Assembly (NCBI RefSeq): GCF_001279695.1
Contig: NZ_LGDD01000311.1
Coordinates: forward strand, 1 to 56,618
Direction: 5' to 3'
DNA from: Streptomyces sp. WM6378
Lineage (GTDB): Bacteria; Actinomycetota; Actinomycetes; Streptomycetales; Streptomycetaceae
DNA: 56,618 nt
Shown here: positions 8,665 to 17,431 of the stretch, piece by piece
Layout of the letters: the number at the start of each line of letters is the position of its first letter
Position numbering within the stretch: the first letter of the stretch is position 1
Program-made: the position numbers and the translations under genes
Notes under the pieces: model-generated
What the model was told of the DNA's origin: nothing
Database searches by the model: none
What the model saw: only the letters and a program-made list of their open reading frames with translations

Positions 8665-9051
8665 TCAGTTCGTGATCGTCACGCAGGCCAGCCCCGCGCT
8701 CTCCCCGTCGCGGAAGCCCTCCGCGCACAGGCGGGTGCCTCCGGGGAAGTGGCGCTGCGGGTAGGCCTGGTCGCGGTAGGTCCGGAACTTGGCCACGTCC
8801 TCCGCCTTCGTACGGGCGCTCCAGCCGTTCGTCGTCCACACCCGGGCGCTGACACGGCGCGGCCGGTCCGTGTTGACCACCGACACCTCCACCCGGCCCA
8901 GGTAGTCGCCGCTGTCGTACGTCTCGATGCAGACCGAGTTGTTGCACCACTTGCCGTCCGCCGCCGCCGGGGGCCCCGCCACGATCACACAGCCCAGCGC
9001 CGCGGCCGCCACCCCGGTTCCCGAGGCGAGTTTCCTGATGATTGCGTGCAT
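8665..9051 (-). CDS. Small secreted protein of unknown function
   Basis: A 128-residue protein with a Sec signal peptide (residues 1-31; basic MHAIIRKLA, hydrophobic core, cut after PPAAA). The mature part of about 97 residues has four cysteines (KWCNNSVC, RLCAEG, LACVTI), consistent with two disulfides, and alternating strands such as RVEVSVVNTDRPRRVSARVWTT interrupted for a compact beta domain. I do not recognise the family. It is convergent with the DHFR-like gene, 24 bp away. A terminator hairpin of the next gene lies just upstream of its promoter region. Confidence 0.75.
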   Translation of the reverse strand: MHAIIRKLASGTGVAAAALGCVIVAGPPAAADGKWCNNSVCIETYDSGDYLGRVEVSVVNTDRPRRVSARVWTTNGWSARTKAEDVAKFRTYRDQAYPQRHFPGGTRLCAEGFRDGESAGLACVTITN

Positions 9052-9096
9052 GTGGCCTCATCCGTTTCATCCCGGCCCGCGGACAGAGGGCCTGAT

Positions 9097-9125
9097 CCAC
9101 GGGGGCCGGTCGGCAGCCCCCGTGG
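9097..9125 (-). terminator. Stem-loop terminator after methyltransferase
   Basis: CCACGGGGGC and GCCCCCGTGG form a perfect 10-bp stem with a 9-nt loop. It lies 26 bp after the stop of the minus-strand methyltransferase gene and upstream of the small secreted protein gene. Confidence 0.75.
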
Positions 9126-9150
9126 ACCAACGCCGGGGATGATCAGCCAG

Positions 9151-9879
9151 TTACGCCGCTTCGCGCTCCTTGCGCGCGAAGAGGTAGGCCTGCGGCACCG
9201 CCTCCGCGGCCTCCGGCTCCCGGCGCGCCCGCGTCGTCACCGTGAAGCCCGCCTCCTTCAGGAGGGTCGCGATATGGTCCGGACACAGGCGGTTGAAGTC
9301 CAGGGACACGTCCGTGCCGAACGGGTTCGCCACGCGCAGTGGTTCCTCGCCCACCTGGAAGCCGAGCAGCAGGTGGCCTCCGGGGGCCAGTACGCGGTGG
9401 AACTCCGCCATCACCTCCGGCAGCCGCTCCCTCGGGGTGTGGATGATCGAGTACCAGGCCACCACACCCGCCAGCGTCCCGTCCGCCGCGTCCACGTCCG
9501 TCAGCGAGCCCACCTCGAAACGCACCCCGGCGTGGTCCGCGCGGGCCATCTCCACCATCCGGGGCGACAGGTCGATCCCGGACACCGCGAGGCCGAGGCC
9601 GTGCAGATGCGCCGTCACCCGGCCCGGGCCGCTGCCCAGATCGGCGACCGGTCCGCCACCCGCCGCGAGGACGAGCTCCGCGAATGCGCCCAGGATCGCC
9701 CGGTCCAGCGGCCTGTCATCGAGCACGGTGCGGAAGCGCTCCGCGTACTCCGTCGCGATGGTGTCGTAGAAGGTGCGTGTCGCGTGCAGGTGGGGTGCGT
9801 GCAACTCGCCCCCGGCGGCTGCCTCTTGCGCGGTCATGGGTGTTGGCGTGTGCGTGGTCATAGGCGTCGGCGTGGTCAT
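9151..9879 (-). CDS. Class I SAM-dependent methyltransferase
   Basis: A 242-residue soluble methyltransferase. Motif I is VADLGSGPGRVTAHL, the ribose-binding acidic strand is GIDLSPRMVEMAR, followed by VVAWYSIIHTP and HRVLAPGGHLLLGF. The C-terminal DHIATLLKEAGFTVTT completes the small-molecule methyltransferase fold. The substrate is unknown. The N-terminal 20 residues come from an imperfect tandem repeat near 9830-9890 that encodes MTTPTP, MTTHTPTP and MT, offering three ATG starts (9879, 9861, 9837). The longest of these is given, and any of them could be used. Confidence 0.83.
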   Translation of the reverse strand: MTTPTPMTTHTPTPMTAQEAAAGGELHAPHLHATRTFYDTIATEYAERFRTVLDDRPLDRAILGAFAELVLAAGGGPVADLGSGPGRVTAHLHGLGLAVSGIDLSPRMVEMARADHAGVRFEVGSLTDVDAADGTLAGVVAWYSIIHTPRERLPEVMAEFHRVLAPGGHLLLGFQVGEEPLRVANPFGTDVSLDFNRLCPDHIATLLKEAGFTVTTRARREPEAAEAVPQAYLFARKEREAA

Positions 9880-9975
9880 GGGCGTCGAGCCTAGACCCCG
9901 GCACTGACACCGGGCCCGGCCCCCGGCCGCCCTCAGAGCCCGCACCTGAACCCGGCTCGGATCCGGCGCGGGCCC

Positions 9976-10581
9976 TCAACTCCCGTACGCCCCCGCCCTC
10001 CCCGCCGCCCCCGCCGCCCCCGCCGCGCGGTCCGCCGCGCCCTCGTCCAGCTCGTCACCGCTCACCAGGAAGCGGTAGTACAGCGGCGCCGAGACCGCTC
10101 GGATCACTTCCGCCGGGTCCGTGCCGGGCGGGACCTCGCCGCGTTCGGCGGCCCGCGTCACGCAGGGCGCCCACTCCTCGATGCGGGTCGCGTAGAAGCG
10201 GTGCAGGGCGCGGGCCGCGCGGGGATCGCAGGTGGCCGCCGCGATCACCGCCTTGAACAGGGCGCCCTGCCGCGGGTCGGTCAGCGTCCTGACGACCAGG
10301 CGCGCGTTCGCCAGCAGGTCGCCGTCCAGCGAGCCCGTGTCCGCACGGGGTGAGGACTGCTCGGCCATGTCGTCCAACAGATCGGCGACCAGACCCGTCG
10401 TCGTGGACCAGCGCCGGTAGACCGTGGTCTTGCCGACCTCCGCCCGGCGCGCGACATCGGCCAGGTCGAGTCCGTCGAAGCCGTGCTCCGCCAGCGCGTC
10501 CCCGGCCGCCTGGAGTACGGCCGCCCGCACTCGCGCCGTCCGCCCGCCCGGCCGCACCGTCCCCGGCTCCACGCCCTCCAT
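9976..10581 (-). CDS. TetR family transcriptional regulator
   Basis: A 201-residue repressor-type protein. The N-terminal HTH includes AVLQAAGDALAEHGFDGLDL, then VARRAEVGKTTVYRRW (recognition helix), typical of the family. The remaining ~140 residues are a helical ligand-binding domain of TetR_C type (DPRAARALHRFYATRIEEW). The C-terminus is an alanine/glycine-rich low-complexity tail. The ATG at 10581 has a GGGAG site upstream. It is divergent from the quinone oxidoreductase gene across a 176-bp gap, so that gene is an obvious candidate target, although the same promoter carries a SoxR-type site. Confidence 0.85.
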   Translation of the reverse strand: MEGVEPGTVRPGGRTARVRAAVLQAAGDALAEHGFDGLDLADVARRAEVGKTTVYRRWSTTTGLVADLLDDMAEQSSPRADTGSLDGDLLANARLVVRTLTDPRQGALFKAVIAAATCDPRAARALHRFYATRIEEWAPCVTRAAERGEVPPGTDPAEVIRAVSAPLYYRFLVSGDELDEGAADRAAGAAGAAGRAGAYGS

Positions 10582-10674
10582 CGCGACTCCCGTTCCTGGT
10601 CCAACGAAGACAACGAAGACGGGCCCCACTTTAAGGGAATCCCAGCACCGTTAACACCGCCCGCCAGAACACCC

Positions 10675-10705
10675 TTGACCTCAAGCCCTGTTGAGGTTGA
10701 AGACT
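10675..10705 (+). promoter_or_regulatory. SoxR-type promoter and operator
   Basis: The 18-bp element CCTCAAGCCCTGTTGAGG (10679-10696) is an inverted repeat almost identical to the SoxR box (CCTCAAG, 4 nt, CTTGAGG; one G for C substitution). It sits between a -35 TTGACC (10675-10680) and a -10-like AAGACT (10700-10705) spaced 19 bp apart. That overlong spacing is diagnostic of MerR-family activation. The oxidoreductase ATG follows about 50 bp later. SoxR itself is not in the window. Confidence 0.85.
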
Positions 10706-10757
10706 CGCCGTACGAACCGCGCACCGGCGCGGACAACGGGCGGGAGCAGTGATCGTC

Positions 10758-11732
10758 ATGCGTGTCGCACAGGTCAGGGAGTTCGGCGGGCCCGAGGTGC
10801 TGGTTCCCGCAGAGGCGCCGGATCCGGTCGCCGGGGCGGGCGAGGTGCTCGTGGCCGTCGACCACATCGACACCCTCTTCGTGCAGACCCAGATCCGCGC
10901 CGGGGCCTTCGGTGAGTTCTTCGACGTCAAGCCCCCTTACGTTCCCGCCGGCGGCGCCTCCGGCACCGTCACCGCCGCCGGCCCCGGCGTGGACCCGGCC
11001 TGGGTGGGGCTCCGGGTGGCCGCGGCCGGTCAGGCCGACAGCTACGCCGAGCTCATGGCGGTCCCCGCCGCCCACCTCTCCCCCGTCCCGGACGGCGTCG
11101 GCCTGCGCGAGGCGGCCTCCCTCGTCCACGACGGGGTGACCGCCCTCGCCCTCCTCGACAACACCGCGCTGAGGCCGGGCGAGACCGTGCTGATCACCGG
11201 CGCCTCCGGCGGCATGGGCACCCTGCTCGTCCAGCTCGCCCGCGCGCTCGGCGCCCGGGTGGTGGGCGTGGCCCGTGGGCCCGAAAAGACCGCGCTGGTA
11301 CGGGAGTTGGGGGCCGACCAGGTCGTCGACGCGGCCGACTCCGGCTGGCCGGAAGGCGCCCGCGCCGCGCTGGGCGAGGGCGGCGCCGATCTCGTCCTGG
11401 ACGGCGTCGGCGGCCAACTCGGCTTCGCCGCCTTCCCGTTGACCGCAGACGGCGGGCGCTTCTCCGCGCACGGCGCCCCCGCCGGCACCGGCTTCGCCGC
11501 CGTCGACCCGGACGAGGCCCGGCGGCGCGGCATCACCCTGCTCGGCATCGGCGACGTACAGCTGACGCCCGAGCGCCGCACCGCGCTCCTCGACCGGGTC
11601 CTCGAAGAGGCGGCGGCCGGACGGCTGCGGTCCGTGATCGGCGCGGTGTTCCCGCTGGAGCGCGCCGCCGACGCGCACAGGGCGATCGAGGGGCGGGGCC
11701 TGGTGGGGAAGGTGCTGCTCAGCGCCCGATAG
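10758..11732 (+). CDS. Zinc-independent NADPH:quinone oxidoreductase (MDR family)
   Basis: A 324-residue medium-chain dehydrogenase/reductase of the quinone oxidoreductase branch. The N-terminal GroES-like domain begins MRVAQVREFGGPEVL. The Rossmann domain has VLITGASGGMGTLLVQLARALGA around residue 145 and the inserted GADLVLDGVGG motif. The zinc-ligand cysteines of alcohol dehydrogenases are absent. It would reduce quinones or other electrophiles with NADPH. The ATG at 10758 is preferred over GTG 10749 because the GGGAG site lies at a proper distance from it. A SoxR-type promoter precedes it. From memory, a related oxidoreductase belongs to the S. coelicolor SoxR regulon, which supports a redox-cycling response. 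Confidence 0.9.
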   Translation: MRVAQVREFGGPEVLVPAEAPDPVAGAGEVLVAVDHIDTLFVQTQIRAGAFGEFFDVKPPYVPAGGASGTVTAAGPGVDPAWVGLRVAAAGQADSYAELMAVPAAHLSPVPDGVGLREAASLVHDGVTALALLDNTALRPGETVLITGASGGMGTLLVQLARALGARVVGVARGPEKTALVRELGADQVVDAADSGWPEGARAALGEGGADLVLDGVGGQLGFAAFPLTADGGRFSAHGAPAGTGFAAVDPDEARRRGITLLGIGDVQLTPERRTALLDRVLEEAAAGRLRSVIGAVFPLERAADAHRAIEGRGLVGKVLLSAR

Positions 11733-11796
11733 GCCCCGCAGCGCACCCGGCACGGACCCCGCATGGCGCCGATCCCCCACGGGGGTGGGGGTCGGA

Positions 11797-11855
11797 GCAT
11801 TCCGGGGCCGGAGCATTCCGGGCCCGGCGCATACCGGGCCCGGCGCATACCGGGG
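11797..11855. repeat. 16-bp tandem repeat, about 3.7 copies
   Basis: Units GCATTCCGGGGCCGGA, GCATTCCGGGCCCGGC, GCATACCGGGCCCGGC and a partial GCATACCGGGG run head to tail up to the stop codon of the Eis-like gene. An upstream CCCCCAC/GTGGGGG hairpin (about 11775-11792) lies between two convergent genes and may terminate both. Confidence 0.8.
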
Positions 11856-13115
11856 TCAGAACGTGTCGGGGCACCAGGGGCGGCGCGCCGCGCGGAACAG
11901 CGCGTCCGCGCGCGCCGCCGCCCCCGCCCGCTCCTCCACGACCCGGCCGAGCGCGAGCAGCCGCGTCGCCGACTCGTCACCCAGGTACAGGGTCGCCAAC
12001 TCCCTTACGTCCAGCGTCAGTTCGGCGGAACGCGTGGTGGGCGTGCAGCGTGCGCCCGTCTCGCTCGCCTCAAGCAGGAAGCGGCCCGCCGCCAGGCCCG
12101 CGCCGTCCTCGACCTCCAGGACGAGGGCGCCCTCGGTGGCGTACGTGCGCGCCTCCAGAACCCGTACGACGTCGAGCAGCCGCAGCCACAGGCAGTCGGC
12201 GTGGGTCACGACCCCGGCCGCGCGCGGGTTCGGGAAGAGCAGGGGCAGCAGGTCGTCGGGGGCGCGGTAGCCGGTGCGCACCTTGCGGATCCAGTCGATG
12301 GAGCACAGGTAGTGCCACAGGGCGCGGTCCGCGGCGGGGGTCAGGCCGATCAGGCTCTTCACCGTCGCCGTGTTCTCCGGCAGCTTGGCGTCGCTCCACT
12401 GCTCGTCGGCCGTGTACGCGGCGATGCCGGCCGGTTCGCCCCCGGCCGTGCGGTACACCGCGAAGAACGGCTCGGTCCAGGGGCCGTCGAGGCGGGCCGC
12501 GCCGGTGGCCAGGTCCCACCAGCGCCGGTCGCGGGTGACCGCGCCGGGCTGCGCCGCCCGGAACCGTTCGAAGATCTCGGGGCCCACCTTGGCCGCCTCG
12601 GCCGGATCCACCAGGTCGACGCGGCCGCCGTCGGCCGGGCCCGACCGGTTCGGGTCGAGGCCGGTGCGCGCCGTGTCGATCTCCCAGGCGGTGAGCGAGG
12701 TGGCCGGGCCGAACCCGTACCGGCCGTAGATCGGGTACTCGGCGGCGATCAGCGTGGCGGCCACCTCGCCGCGCTCCCTGGCCGCCGCCAGCTCGGCCGC
12801 CATCATCCGGGTGAGCAGCCCGCGCCTGCGGTGCGTGGGCGAGACGGTGACGCCGCTGACCGCGGTCACGGGCAGCGCGGCGCCGCCCACCGAGGTCAGC
12901 TCCTGCGCGAAGGACCGGAACGTCGCCACGCACCGGCCCGCTTCGAAGGCCCCCTGCACCCGGCTGAGATCGGTGTGGGCGAGCCGGGCCCGCGCCTCCT
13001 CGTCGCTCACGACGGGCGGGCGCAGGAAGCCCCGGTTGACCGCCTTGAGCCAGCCGGTGTACTCGGCTTCGGCGACGGTACGGACCTCGATATCGGGCTT
13101 GGCCGGGGTGCTCAT
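11856..13115 (-). CDS. Eis-like GNAT N-acetyltransferase
   Basis: A 419-residue protein with the Eis architecture: an N-terminal GNAT domain with the acetyl-CoA loop [17 protein letters not shown], a second degenerate GNAT domain and a C-terminal SCP2-like domain. The general-acid Tyr region is present as [13 protein letters not shown], and the chain ends in Phe (RRPWCPDTF), whose carboxylate acts as base in mycobacterial Eis. Enzymes of this family acetylate amines of aminoglycosides, peptides or polyamines; the substrate here is unknown. The frame opens at 13124, but the ATG at 13115 is the more natural start. Eleven bp past its stop-side end the gene abuts a 16-bp tandem repeat. Confidence 0.9.
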   Translation of the reverse strand: MSTPAKPDIEVRTVAEAEYTGWLKAVNRGFLRPPVVSDEEARARLAHTDLSRVQGAFEAGRCVATFRSFAQELTSVGGAALPVTAVSGVTVSPTHRRRGLLTRMMAAELAAARERGEVAATLIAAEYPIYGRYGFGPATSLTAWEIDTARTGLDPNRSGPADGGRVDLVDPAEAAKVGPEIFERFRAAQPGAVTRDRRWWDLATGAARLDGPWTEPFFAVYRTAGGEPAGIAAYTADEQWSDAKLPENTATVKSLIGLTPAADRALWHYLCSIDWIRKVRTGYRAPDDLLPLLFPNPRAAGVVTHADCLWLRLLDVVRVLEARTYATEGALVLEVEDGAGLAAGRFLLEASETGARCTPTTRSAELTLDVRELATLYLGDESATRLLALGRVVEERAGAAARADALFRAARRPWCPDTF

Positions 13116-13140
13116 ACCGGCCACGCTAGGTGGCCCCCGG

Positions 13141-14100
13141 TCAGAATGTCGCCCGAATTTCGCCGACCTCGGCGGCCCCGCCGAACAGCGGCGCGCGGCC
13201 GATCCGGTCCACCACCGGGCCGTCCACGCCCAGGAGTTGGAGCGCGCGGGCCAGGATCGGGCCGAGCGAGCGGATCGCGCCGTCGTCGACCTTGAAGGCG
13301 AGGGCGCGGCCGTCGGCCAGGGCCACCGCCTGCACGGCCTCGGCGCCCATCTTCGACAGCGTCCCCGGCACCTCGCGCATCAGCCAGGTGTCGGGCCGCC
13401 GCGTGCCGGCGACGTACTCGGGGTGGGCGCGCATGGCCTCGGCGACCCGACCCTCGACCGTGTCCGCGTCCGCCGTCGCGAAGGTGCGGAAGGCCCGCGC
13501 GAGGCCGGTCAGGCTGATCGCCATCAGGGGTGCCCCGCAGCCGTCGGTGCCGACGGAGGCGACCTTCTCGCCCGCGGCCGCCTCGACGGAGTCGTGGACC
13601 AGCTGCTGGAGCGGATGCGCCGGGTCGAGGTAGCTCCCGAGGTCCCAGCCGTTCTGCTTGCAGGCCGCGAGCATCGCCGCGTGCTTGCCCGAGCAGTTCA
13701 TGGTGAGCCGCTCGCGGACGCGGCCCGCCGCCAGGTACGTCTCGGCCTCGGCGGGGTCGAGCGGCAGGTCGGGCGGCGTCTGGAGGTCGTCCGGGGTCAG
13801 CCCGTGCTCGGCCAGCATCTTGCGCACGAGATCGAGGTGGAAGCCCTCGCCCGAGTGGCTGGCGGCGGCGATGGCCAGGCGCTCGCCCGAAAGCTCAAGG
13901 CCGGCCCGCAGCACGGCGGCGGCCTGCATCGGCTTGTTGGACGAGCGGGGGAAGACGGGCGCCGCCGGGTCGCCGAGCGAGAACTCGACACTGCCGTCTT
14001 CCGCAAGGACCACCAGCGAGCCCCGATGATGGCCCTCGACGAATCCGGAACGTACGACTTCGGCGAGGACCGGGGGTATCGGGGACGTCAGGGCGGTCAT
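13141..14100 (-). CDS. L-asparaginase, thermolabile (asparaginase II) family
   Basis: A 319-residue cytoplasmic enzyme of the Rhizobium-type asparaginase II family, unrelated to the bacterial type I/II amidohydrolases, that hydrolyses asparagine to aspartate and ammonia. Recognisable motifs are [54 protein letters not shown] and [14 protein letters not shown]. The Ser-Lys pairs and cysteines in these segments match the active site and the zinc-binding Cys of the family as I recall it. It lies 25 bp upstream of the Eis-like gene on the same strand, so the two may be co-transcribed. Confidence 0.9.
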   Translation of the reverse strand: MTALTSPIPPVLAEVVRSGFVEGHHRGSLVVLAEDGSVEFSLGDPAAPVFPRSSNKPMQAAAVLRAGLELSGERLAIAAASHSGEGFHLDLVRKMLAEHGLTPDDLQTPPDLPLDPAEAETYLAAGRVRERLTMNCSGKHAAMLAACKQNGWDLGSYLDPAHPLQQLVHDSVEAAAGEKVASVGTDGCGAPLMAISLTGLARAFRTFATADADTVEGRVAEAMRAHPEYVAGTRRPDTWLMREVPGTLSKMGAEAVQAVALADGRALAFKVDDGAIRSLGPILARALQLLGVDGPVVDRIGRAPLFGGAAEVGEIRATF

Positions 14101-14161
14101 GGCGGTGCGGCCTTCCGGGCGGGTGACCTGCCCCGGAGGGGTCGCTTCCGGTACGGGCGGG

Positions 14162-14755
14162 TCAGGTGAGCAGATCGTCTACTTGTGCTTCACCATCACG
14201 GTACCTGCGGGCGATCTCCGCACTGCAATCGTCGGCGGTCCGCTGCAGCTGTTGGCGGCGTCGCGAGACCTGCTGCTCGTAGCGGATCAGGCGTCCGGTG
14301 GCGGTGTGCAGCTCCTCGTCCGTGCGGGCGGCGAGGTCGGACAGCTCGACCTCGGCGTCCATCTCGGCGGCGAGGATGCGGTACTCCTCGCTGCGCGGCG
14401 CGGACAGCGTGACGTGGCGGGCCGAGGCGCGGTGCGAGGACGGCGCGTCCGTGAGGATCTCGGCGAGCCGCTCCACCACCGGCGCCTGCGGCCCGGTGCG
14501 CCGGGCCAGCTCGGCCCGCAGGATGTCGATCCGGCCGTGCAGCAGCCGCCGTACGTAGCTGAGGTCGGCCTCGTCGCGCTGCGACTGACGGCGCAGGGTG
14601 CGCAGCTCGGCGAGCCGGAGCGCGGCCAGGTCGTGGTCGCGCTGGGGCGGCAGCGTGCCGCCGGCCCGCTGCACGGGCGGTCGCACGGCGGTACGCGGGT
14701 TGGTCCGGGTCAGCGATACGGGACCGGGCGACTGCCCGGCGCCTGGTGTGCTCAT
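14162..14755 (-). CDS. rsiG: RsiG, c-di-GMP-binding anti-sigma factor for WhiG
   Basis: A 197-residue helical protein that matches RsiG, which holds the sporulation sigma factor WhiG inactive when loaded with cyclic di-GMP. The second helix contains the exact signature E(X)3S(X)2R(X)3Q(X)3D as [16 protein letters not shown]. The first helix contains [16 protein letters not shown], the same signature with His where the Gln should be. A helical hairpin with the linker [17 protein letters not shown] agrees with the known antiparallel coiled coil. The N-terminal 45 residues look disordered. The start at 14755 has GGA-rich sequence upstream. It is divergent from dtd. Confidence 0.9.
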   Translation of the reverse strand: MSTPGAGQSPGPVSLTRTNPRTAVRPPVQRAGGTLPPQRDHDLAALRLAELRTLRRQSQRDEADLSYVRRLLHGRIDILRAELARRTGPQAPVVERLAEILTDAPSSHRASARHVTLSAPRSEEYRILAAEMDAEVELSDLAARTDEELHTATGRLIRYEQQVSRRRQQLQRTADDCSAEIARRYRDGEAQVDDLLT

Positions 14756-14923
14756 GCGTCTTTCCGTCCCCTCGACCGGTGCATGGGGTCTCCCCGGGCC
14801 CGAAGGACCAAGGGGAAGCACCGCCTGTACGCATCGTGCCACTCCGGGTACGGCACGTGCAGGTGCACTGCACCCGTTCAGCCGCTCGGAAATCGGAGCG
14901 ACCCGTGGCATAGGTTGGGGCGC

Positions 14924-15349
14924 ATGCGAGCGGTGGTGCAGAGAGTCGACGGCGCGAAGGTCGTCGTGGCCGGTGAGACGGTCGGCGAGATCGCGGGCGA
15001 GGGCCTGTGTGTCCTGGTCGGAGTCACCCACGGAGACAATCCGGACAAGGCGGCGCAGCTCGCCCGCAAGCTGTGGTCGGTTCGCATCCTTGAGGGCGAG
15101 AAGTCCTGCTCGGACGTGAATGCGCCCTTGCTGGTGATTTCGCAGTTCACTCTCTACGGGGACGCCCGCAAGGGCCGCCGCCCCACGTGGAACGCGGCCG
15201 CCCCCGGCGACGTGGCCGAGCCTCTGGTCGACGAGGTGGTGGCGCAACTGCGGGCGCTTGGCGCGCACGTGGAGACGGGCCGCTTCGGCGCGGACATGCG
15301 GGTGTCCCTCACCAACCACGGCCCGTTCACGGTCCTGGTCGAGGTCTGA
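14924..15349 (+). CDS. dtd: D-aminoacyl-tRNA deacylase
   Basis: A 141-residue homodimeric editing enzyme that hydrolyses D-amino acids (and glycine mischarged on tRNA-Ala) from tRNA. The family start [15 protein letters not shown] is present. The substrate-facing motif [15 protein letters not shown] and the cross-subunit Gly-cisPro motif in [12 protein letters not shown] are intact. Length and both motifs are standard. The ATG at 14924 is the only plausible start. It stands alone on the plus strand between divergent rsiG and convergent ygfZ. Confidence 0.95.
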   Translation: MRAVVQRVDGAKVVVAGETVGEIAGEGLCVLVGVTHGDNPDKAAQLARKLWSVRILEGEKSCSDVNAPLLVISQFTLYGDARKGRRPTWNAAAPGDVAEPLVDEVVAQLRALGAHVETGRFGADMRVSLTNHGPFTVLVEV

Positions 15350-15367
15350 GACCTCCGGGTTTTCGAA

Positions 15368-15383
15368 GGCCCTGGCGAGGGCC
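15368..15383. terminator. Possible bidirectional hairpin between dtd and ygfZ
   Basis: GGCCCT, GGCG, AGGGCC forms a short perfect 6-bp stem in the 46-bp gap between two convergent genes. The position suggests a shared terminator; the stem is short. Confidence 0.45.
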
Positions 15384-15395
15384 CGGGCGAAAGCC

Positions 15396-16361
15396 CTACG
15401 GCTCGACCACGACCTCCTGGGCCGCCGCCGTGTTCCCCGCGAGCAGCTCCGCGTCGACCGGGACGTTGCGCTTGACCAGGGCCAGCGCGATCGGGCCCAG
15501 CTCGTGGTGGCGGGCCGAGGTCGTGATGAAGCCGAGCTGGCGGCCCTCCGCGCCGTCTGCCGCGAGCCGCACCGGCGTGCCGGACCCGGGAAGCAGCACC
15601 TCGCTGCCGTCCAGGTGCAGGAAGACCAGGCGGCGCGGCGGCTTCCCCAGGTTGTGGACGCGGGCGACCGTCTCCTGCCCCCGGTAGCAGCCCTTCTGAA
15701 GGTGGACGGCCGAGCCGATCCAGCCCACCTCGTGCGGGATCGTCCGGTGGTCGGTCTCGAAGCCGAGCCGGGGCCGGTGCGCCTCGACGCGGAGCGCCTC
15801 GTACGCCAGGATCCCGACGAGCGGGCCCGCCTCGGCGGCGTACTTCTCCAGGTCGGCGCGCGGCAGGAACAGATCGCGGCCGTACGCCGTCTCGCGTACG
15901 ACCACGCCGTCCGGCACCTCGGCGATGGAGCCGGCCGGCAGGTGGACGACCGCGAACTCCTCGGTGCGGTCGGCGACTTCGACCCGGTAGAAGAACTTCA
16001 TCGACTCCAGGTACGCGATCAGCTCGCCCACGGTGCCGGGCTCGACGTGGATCCACACCGTCGTGCCGTCGTCGACGAGGTACAGGGCGTGCTCGACGTG
16101 CCCGTTCGCGGAGAGGATGAGCGCCTCGGTGGCCTGCCCGACGGGCAGCTCGCTGACGTGCTGGGTGAGCAGCAGGTGCAGCCAGCTCAGCCGGTCGCCG
16201 CCGGTGACGGTGACAACGCCGCGGTGCGAGAGATCGACGAGACCGGTGCCGCCGACGAGCGCGCGCTGCTCGCGGAACAGGTCACCGTAGTGCGCCGCGA
16301 CTCCTTCGTCGCGCCCTTCGGCGGGGACGGCGCCGGCCTTGGACAGCAGGGGGCTCTTCAT
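15396..16361 (-). CDS. ygfZ: YgfZ/GcvT-like folate-binding protein
   Basis: A 321-residue folate-binding protein of the YgfZ/IBA57 family that assists Fe-S cluster enzyme maturation. The diagnostic K-G-C-Y-x-G-Q-E motif is present as QKGCYRGQETVARV, with its essential Cys. The GcvT-like N-terminal domain has LVDLSHRGVVTVTGGDRLSWLH and the C-terminal barrel begins at PPRRLVFLHLDG. The ATG at 16361 gives the usual N-terminus; the frame is open 42 bp further. It starts 10 bp after nur on the same strand, so Nur and YgfZ are probably co-expressed. Confidence 0.92.
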   Translation of the reverse strand: MKSPLLSKAGAVPAEGRDEGVAAHYGDLFREQRALVGGTGLVDLSHRGVVTVTGGDRLSWLHLLLTQHVSELPVGQATEALILSANGHVEHALYLVDDGTTVWIHVEPGTVGELIAYLESMKFFYRVEVADRTEEFAVVHLPAGSIAEVPDGVVVRETAYGRDLFLPRADLEKYAAEAGPLVGILAYEALRVEAHRPRLGFETDHRTIPHEVGWIGSAVHLQKGCYRGQETVARVHNLGKPPRRLVFLHLDGSEVLLPGSGTPVRLAADGAEGRQLGFITTSARHHELGPIALALVKRNVPVDAELLAGNTAAAQEVVVEP

Positions 16362-16371
16362 ACGGGCAAGC

Positions 16372-16809
16372 CTACGACCCGTCGCTTGAAGCCTTCTTTG
16401 CACAGTCCGTACAGCGCCCGAAGATGGCGAAATGCTTCATGTCCGTCTCGAAGCCGAAGGTGTCCCTGAGCTTCGCGGTGAAGTCCGCGGCCACGTCCAC
16501 ATCGGCCTCGATCACCTCGGTGCAGTCGCGGCACACCAGGTGGATGTGGTGGTGGCGGTCGGCCAGGTGGTACGTCGGAGCGCCGTGGCCGAGGTGGGCG
16601 TGCGAGACCAGACCCAGCTCCTCCAGGAGCTCAAGGGTCCGGTACACGGTGGAGATGTTCACGCCGCCCGCCGTCTTCCGCACCTGGGTGAGGATGTCGT
16701 CGGGCGTCGCGTGTTCGAGTACGTCGACGGCCTCCAGGACGAGCTGTCGCTGGGGGGTCAGCCGGTACCCGCGCCTGCGGAGGTCGCTCTGCCAGTCGGT
16801 GGTCACCAC
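16372..16809 (-). CDS. nur: Nur, nickel-responsive Fur-family repressor
   Basis: A 145-residue Fur-family regulator that closely matches the S. coelicolor nickel uptake regulator as I remember it. Winged-helix residues LRRRGYRLTPQRQLVLEAV and NISTVYRTLELLEELGLV are present. The metal ligands fall at the Nur positions: His33, His86, His88 and His90 for the M-site and His70, His72 and His126 for the nickel site. Two CxxC-type cysteines (CRDC near 93-96 and CTDC near the C-terminus) are also present. Nur with nickel represses nickel uptake and iron superoxide dismutase. The GTG start has GGGAG upstream. Confidence 0.93.
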   Translation of the reverse strand: MVTTDWQSDLRRRGYRLTPQRQLVLEAVDVLEHATPDDILTQVRKTAGGVNISTVYRTLELLEELGLVSHAHLGHGAPTYHLADRHHHIHLVCRDCTEVIEADVDVAADFTAKLRDTFGFETDMKHFAIFGRCTDCAKKASSDGS

Positions 16810-16858
16810 GCTCCCAGTGTAGGAGCGAACGCGGTGACACCCACTGGATGTGGGCGGC

Positions 16859-17431
16859 CTACTTGAAGAAGGCGATGCCGTCGTCCGGGAGGTCTCCCAG
16901 GCCCCGGGCCATCTCCGCGACCTGCTCCGGCGTGACGACCTTCTTCAGGTGCGCCGACATGTAGGGGCGGAGCTCGACCTCGGGGGTCGCCTTCTCGCCG
17001 ACCCACATCAGGTCGCTCTTGACATAGCCGTACAGGCGCTTGCCGCCGGTGTGCGCGGTGGCGCCCGGGGTGCGGGCGACGGCGTCAGTGACCAGGTCGA
17101 TCTGCGGCTTCTGGTGGGCGAGCTCGCCGTACCAGATCTCGGCGATGCCCTGGTCGCGGACCATGACGACCTCGACCTTGCGGTCCTTGTCGATGCGCCA
17201 GTAGCCCGACTCGGACTCCAGCGGCTTCACCTTGTTGCCCTCGGCGTCCAGGATCCAGGAGTGCGAGACGTACTCCAGGAAGTCACGGCCGTCGTGGGAG
17301 AAGGTCACGGACTGCCCGAAGTTCGCCTTCTCGGCGCCGGGGAAGTCGGTGACGCCGACGCCCTCCCACGTGCCGAGGAGGAAGACCAGGGGGACCAGGT
17401 CGGGGTGGAGGTCGGACGGAATCTCGATCAT
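16859..17431 (-). CDS. Nitrobindin-like FABP-family heme protein
   Basis: A 190-residue ten-stranded beta-barrel protein of the DUF1794/nitrobindin (THAP4-like) family. It contains the signature LLGTWEGVGVTDFP near residue 18, SHSWILDAEGNKVKPL, ESGYWRI and, near the C-terminus, RPYMSAHLKKV, whose His corresponds to the heme-ligating histidine. Family members bind ferric heme and isomerise peroxynitrite to nitrate. The ATG at 17431 is chosen because the open frame upstream is basic low-complexity sequence. It lies 49 bp upstream of nur on the same strand and may be in that transcript. Confidence 0.88.
   Translation of the reverse strand: MIEIPSDLHPDLVPLVFLLGTWEGVGVTDFPGAEKANFGQSVTFSHDGRDFLEYVSHSWILDAEGNKVKPLESESGYWRIDKDRKVEVVMVRDQGIAEIWYGELAHQKPQIDLVTDAVARTPGATAHTGGKRLYGYVKSDLMWVGEKATPEVELRPYMSAHLKKVVTPEQVAEMARGLGDLPDDGIAFFK

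Noticed and set aside
8665..9051. Assigning the small secreted protein to a known inhibitor family
   Set aside because: Signal peptide and four cysteines are visible, but no recognisable inhibitor motif or reactive-site loop; left as unknown.
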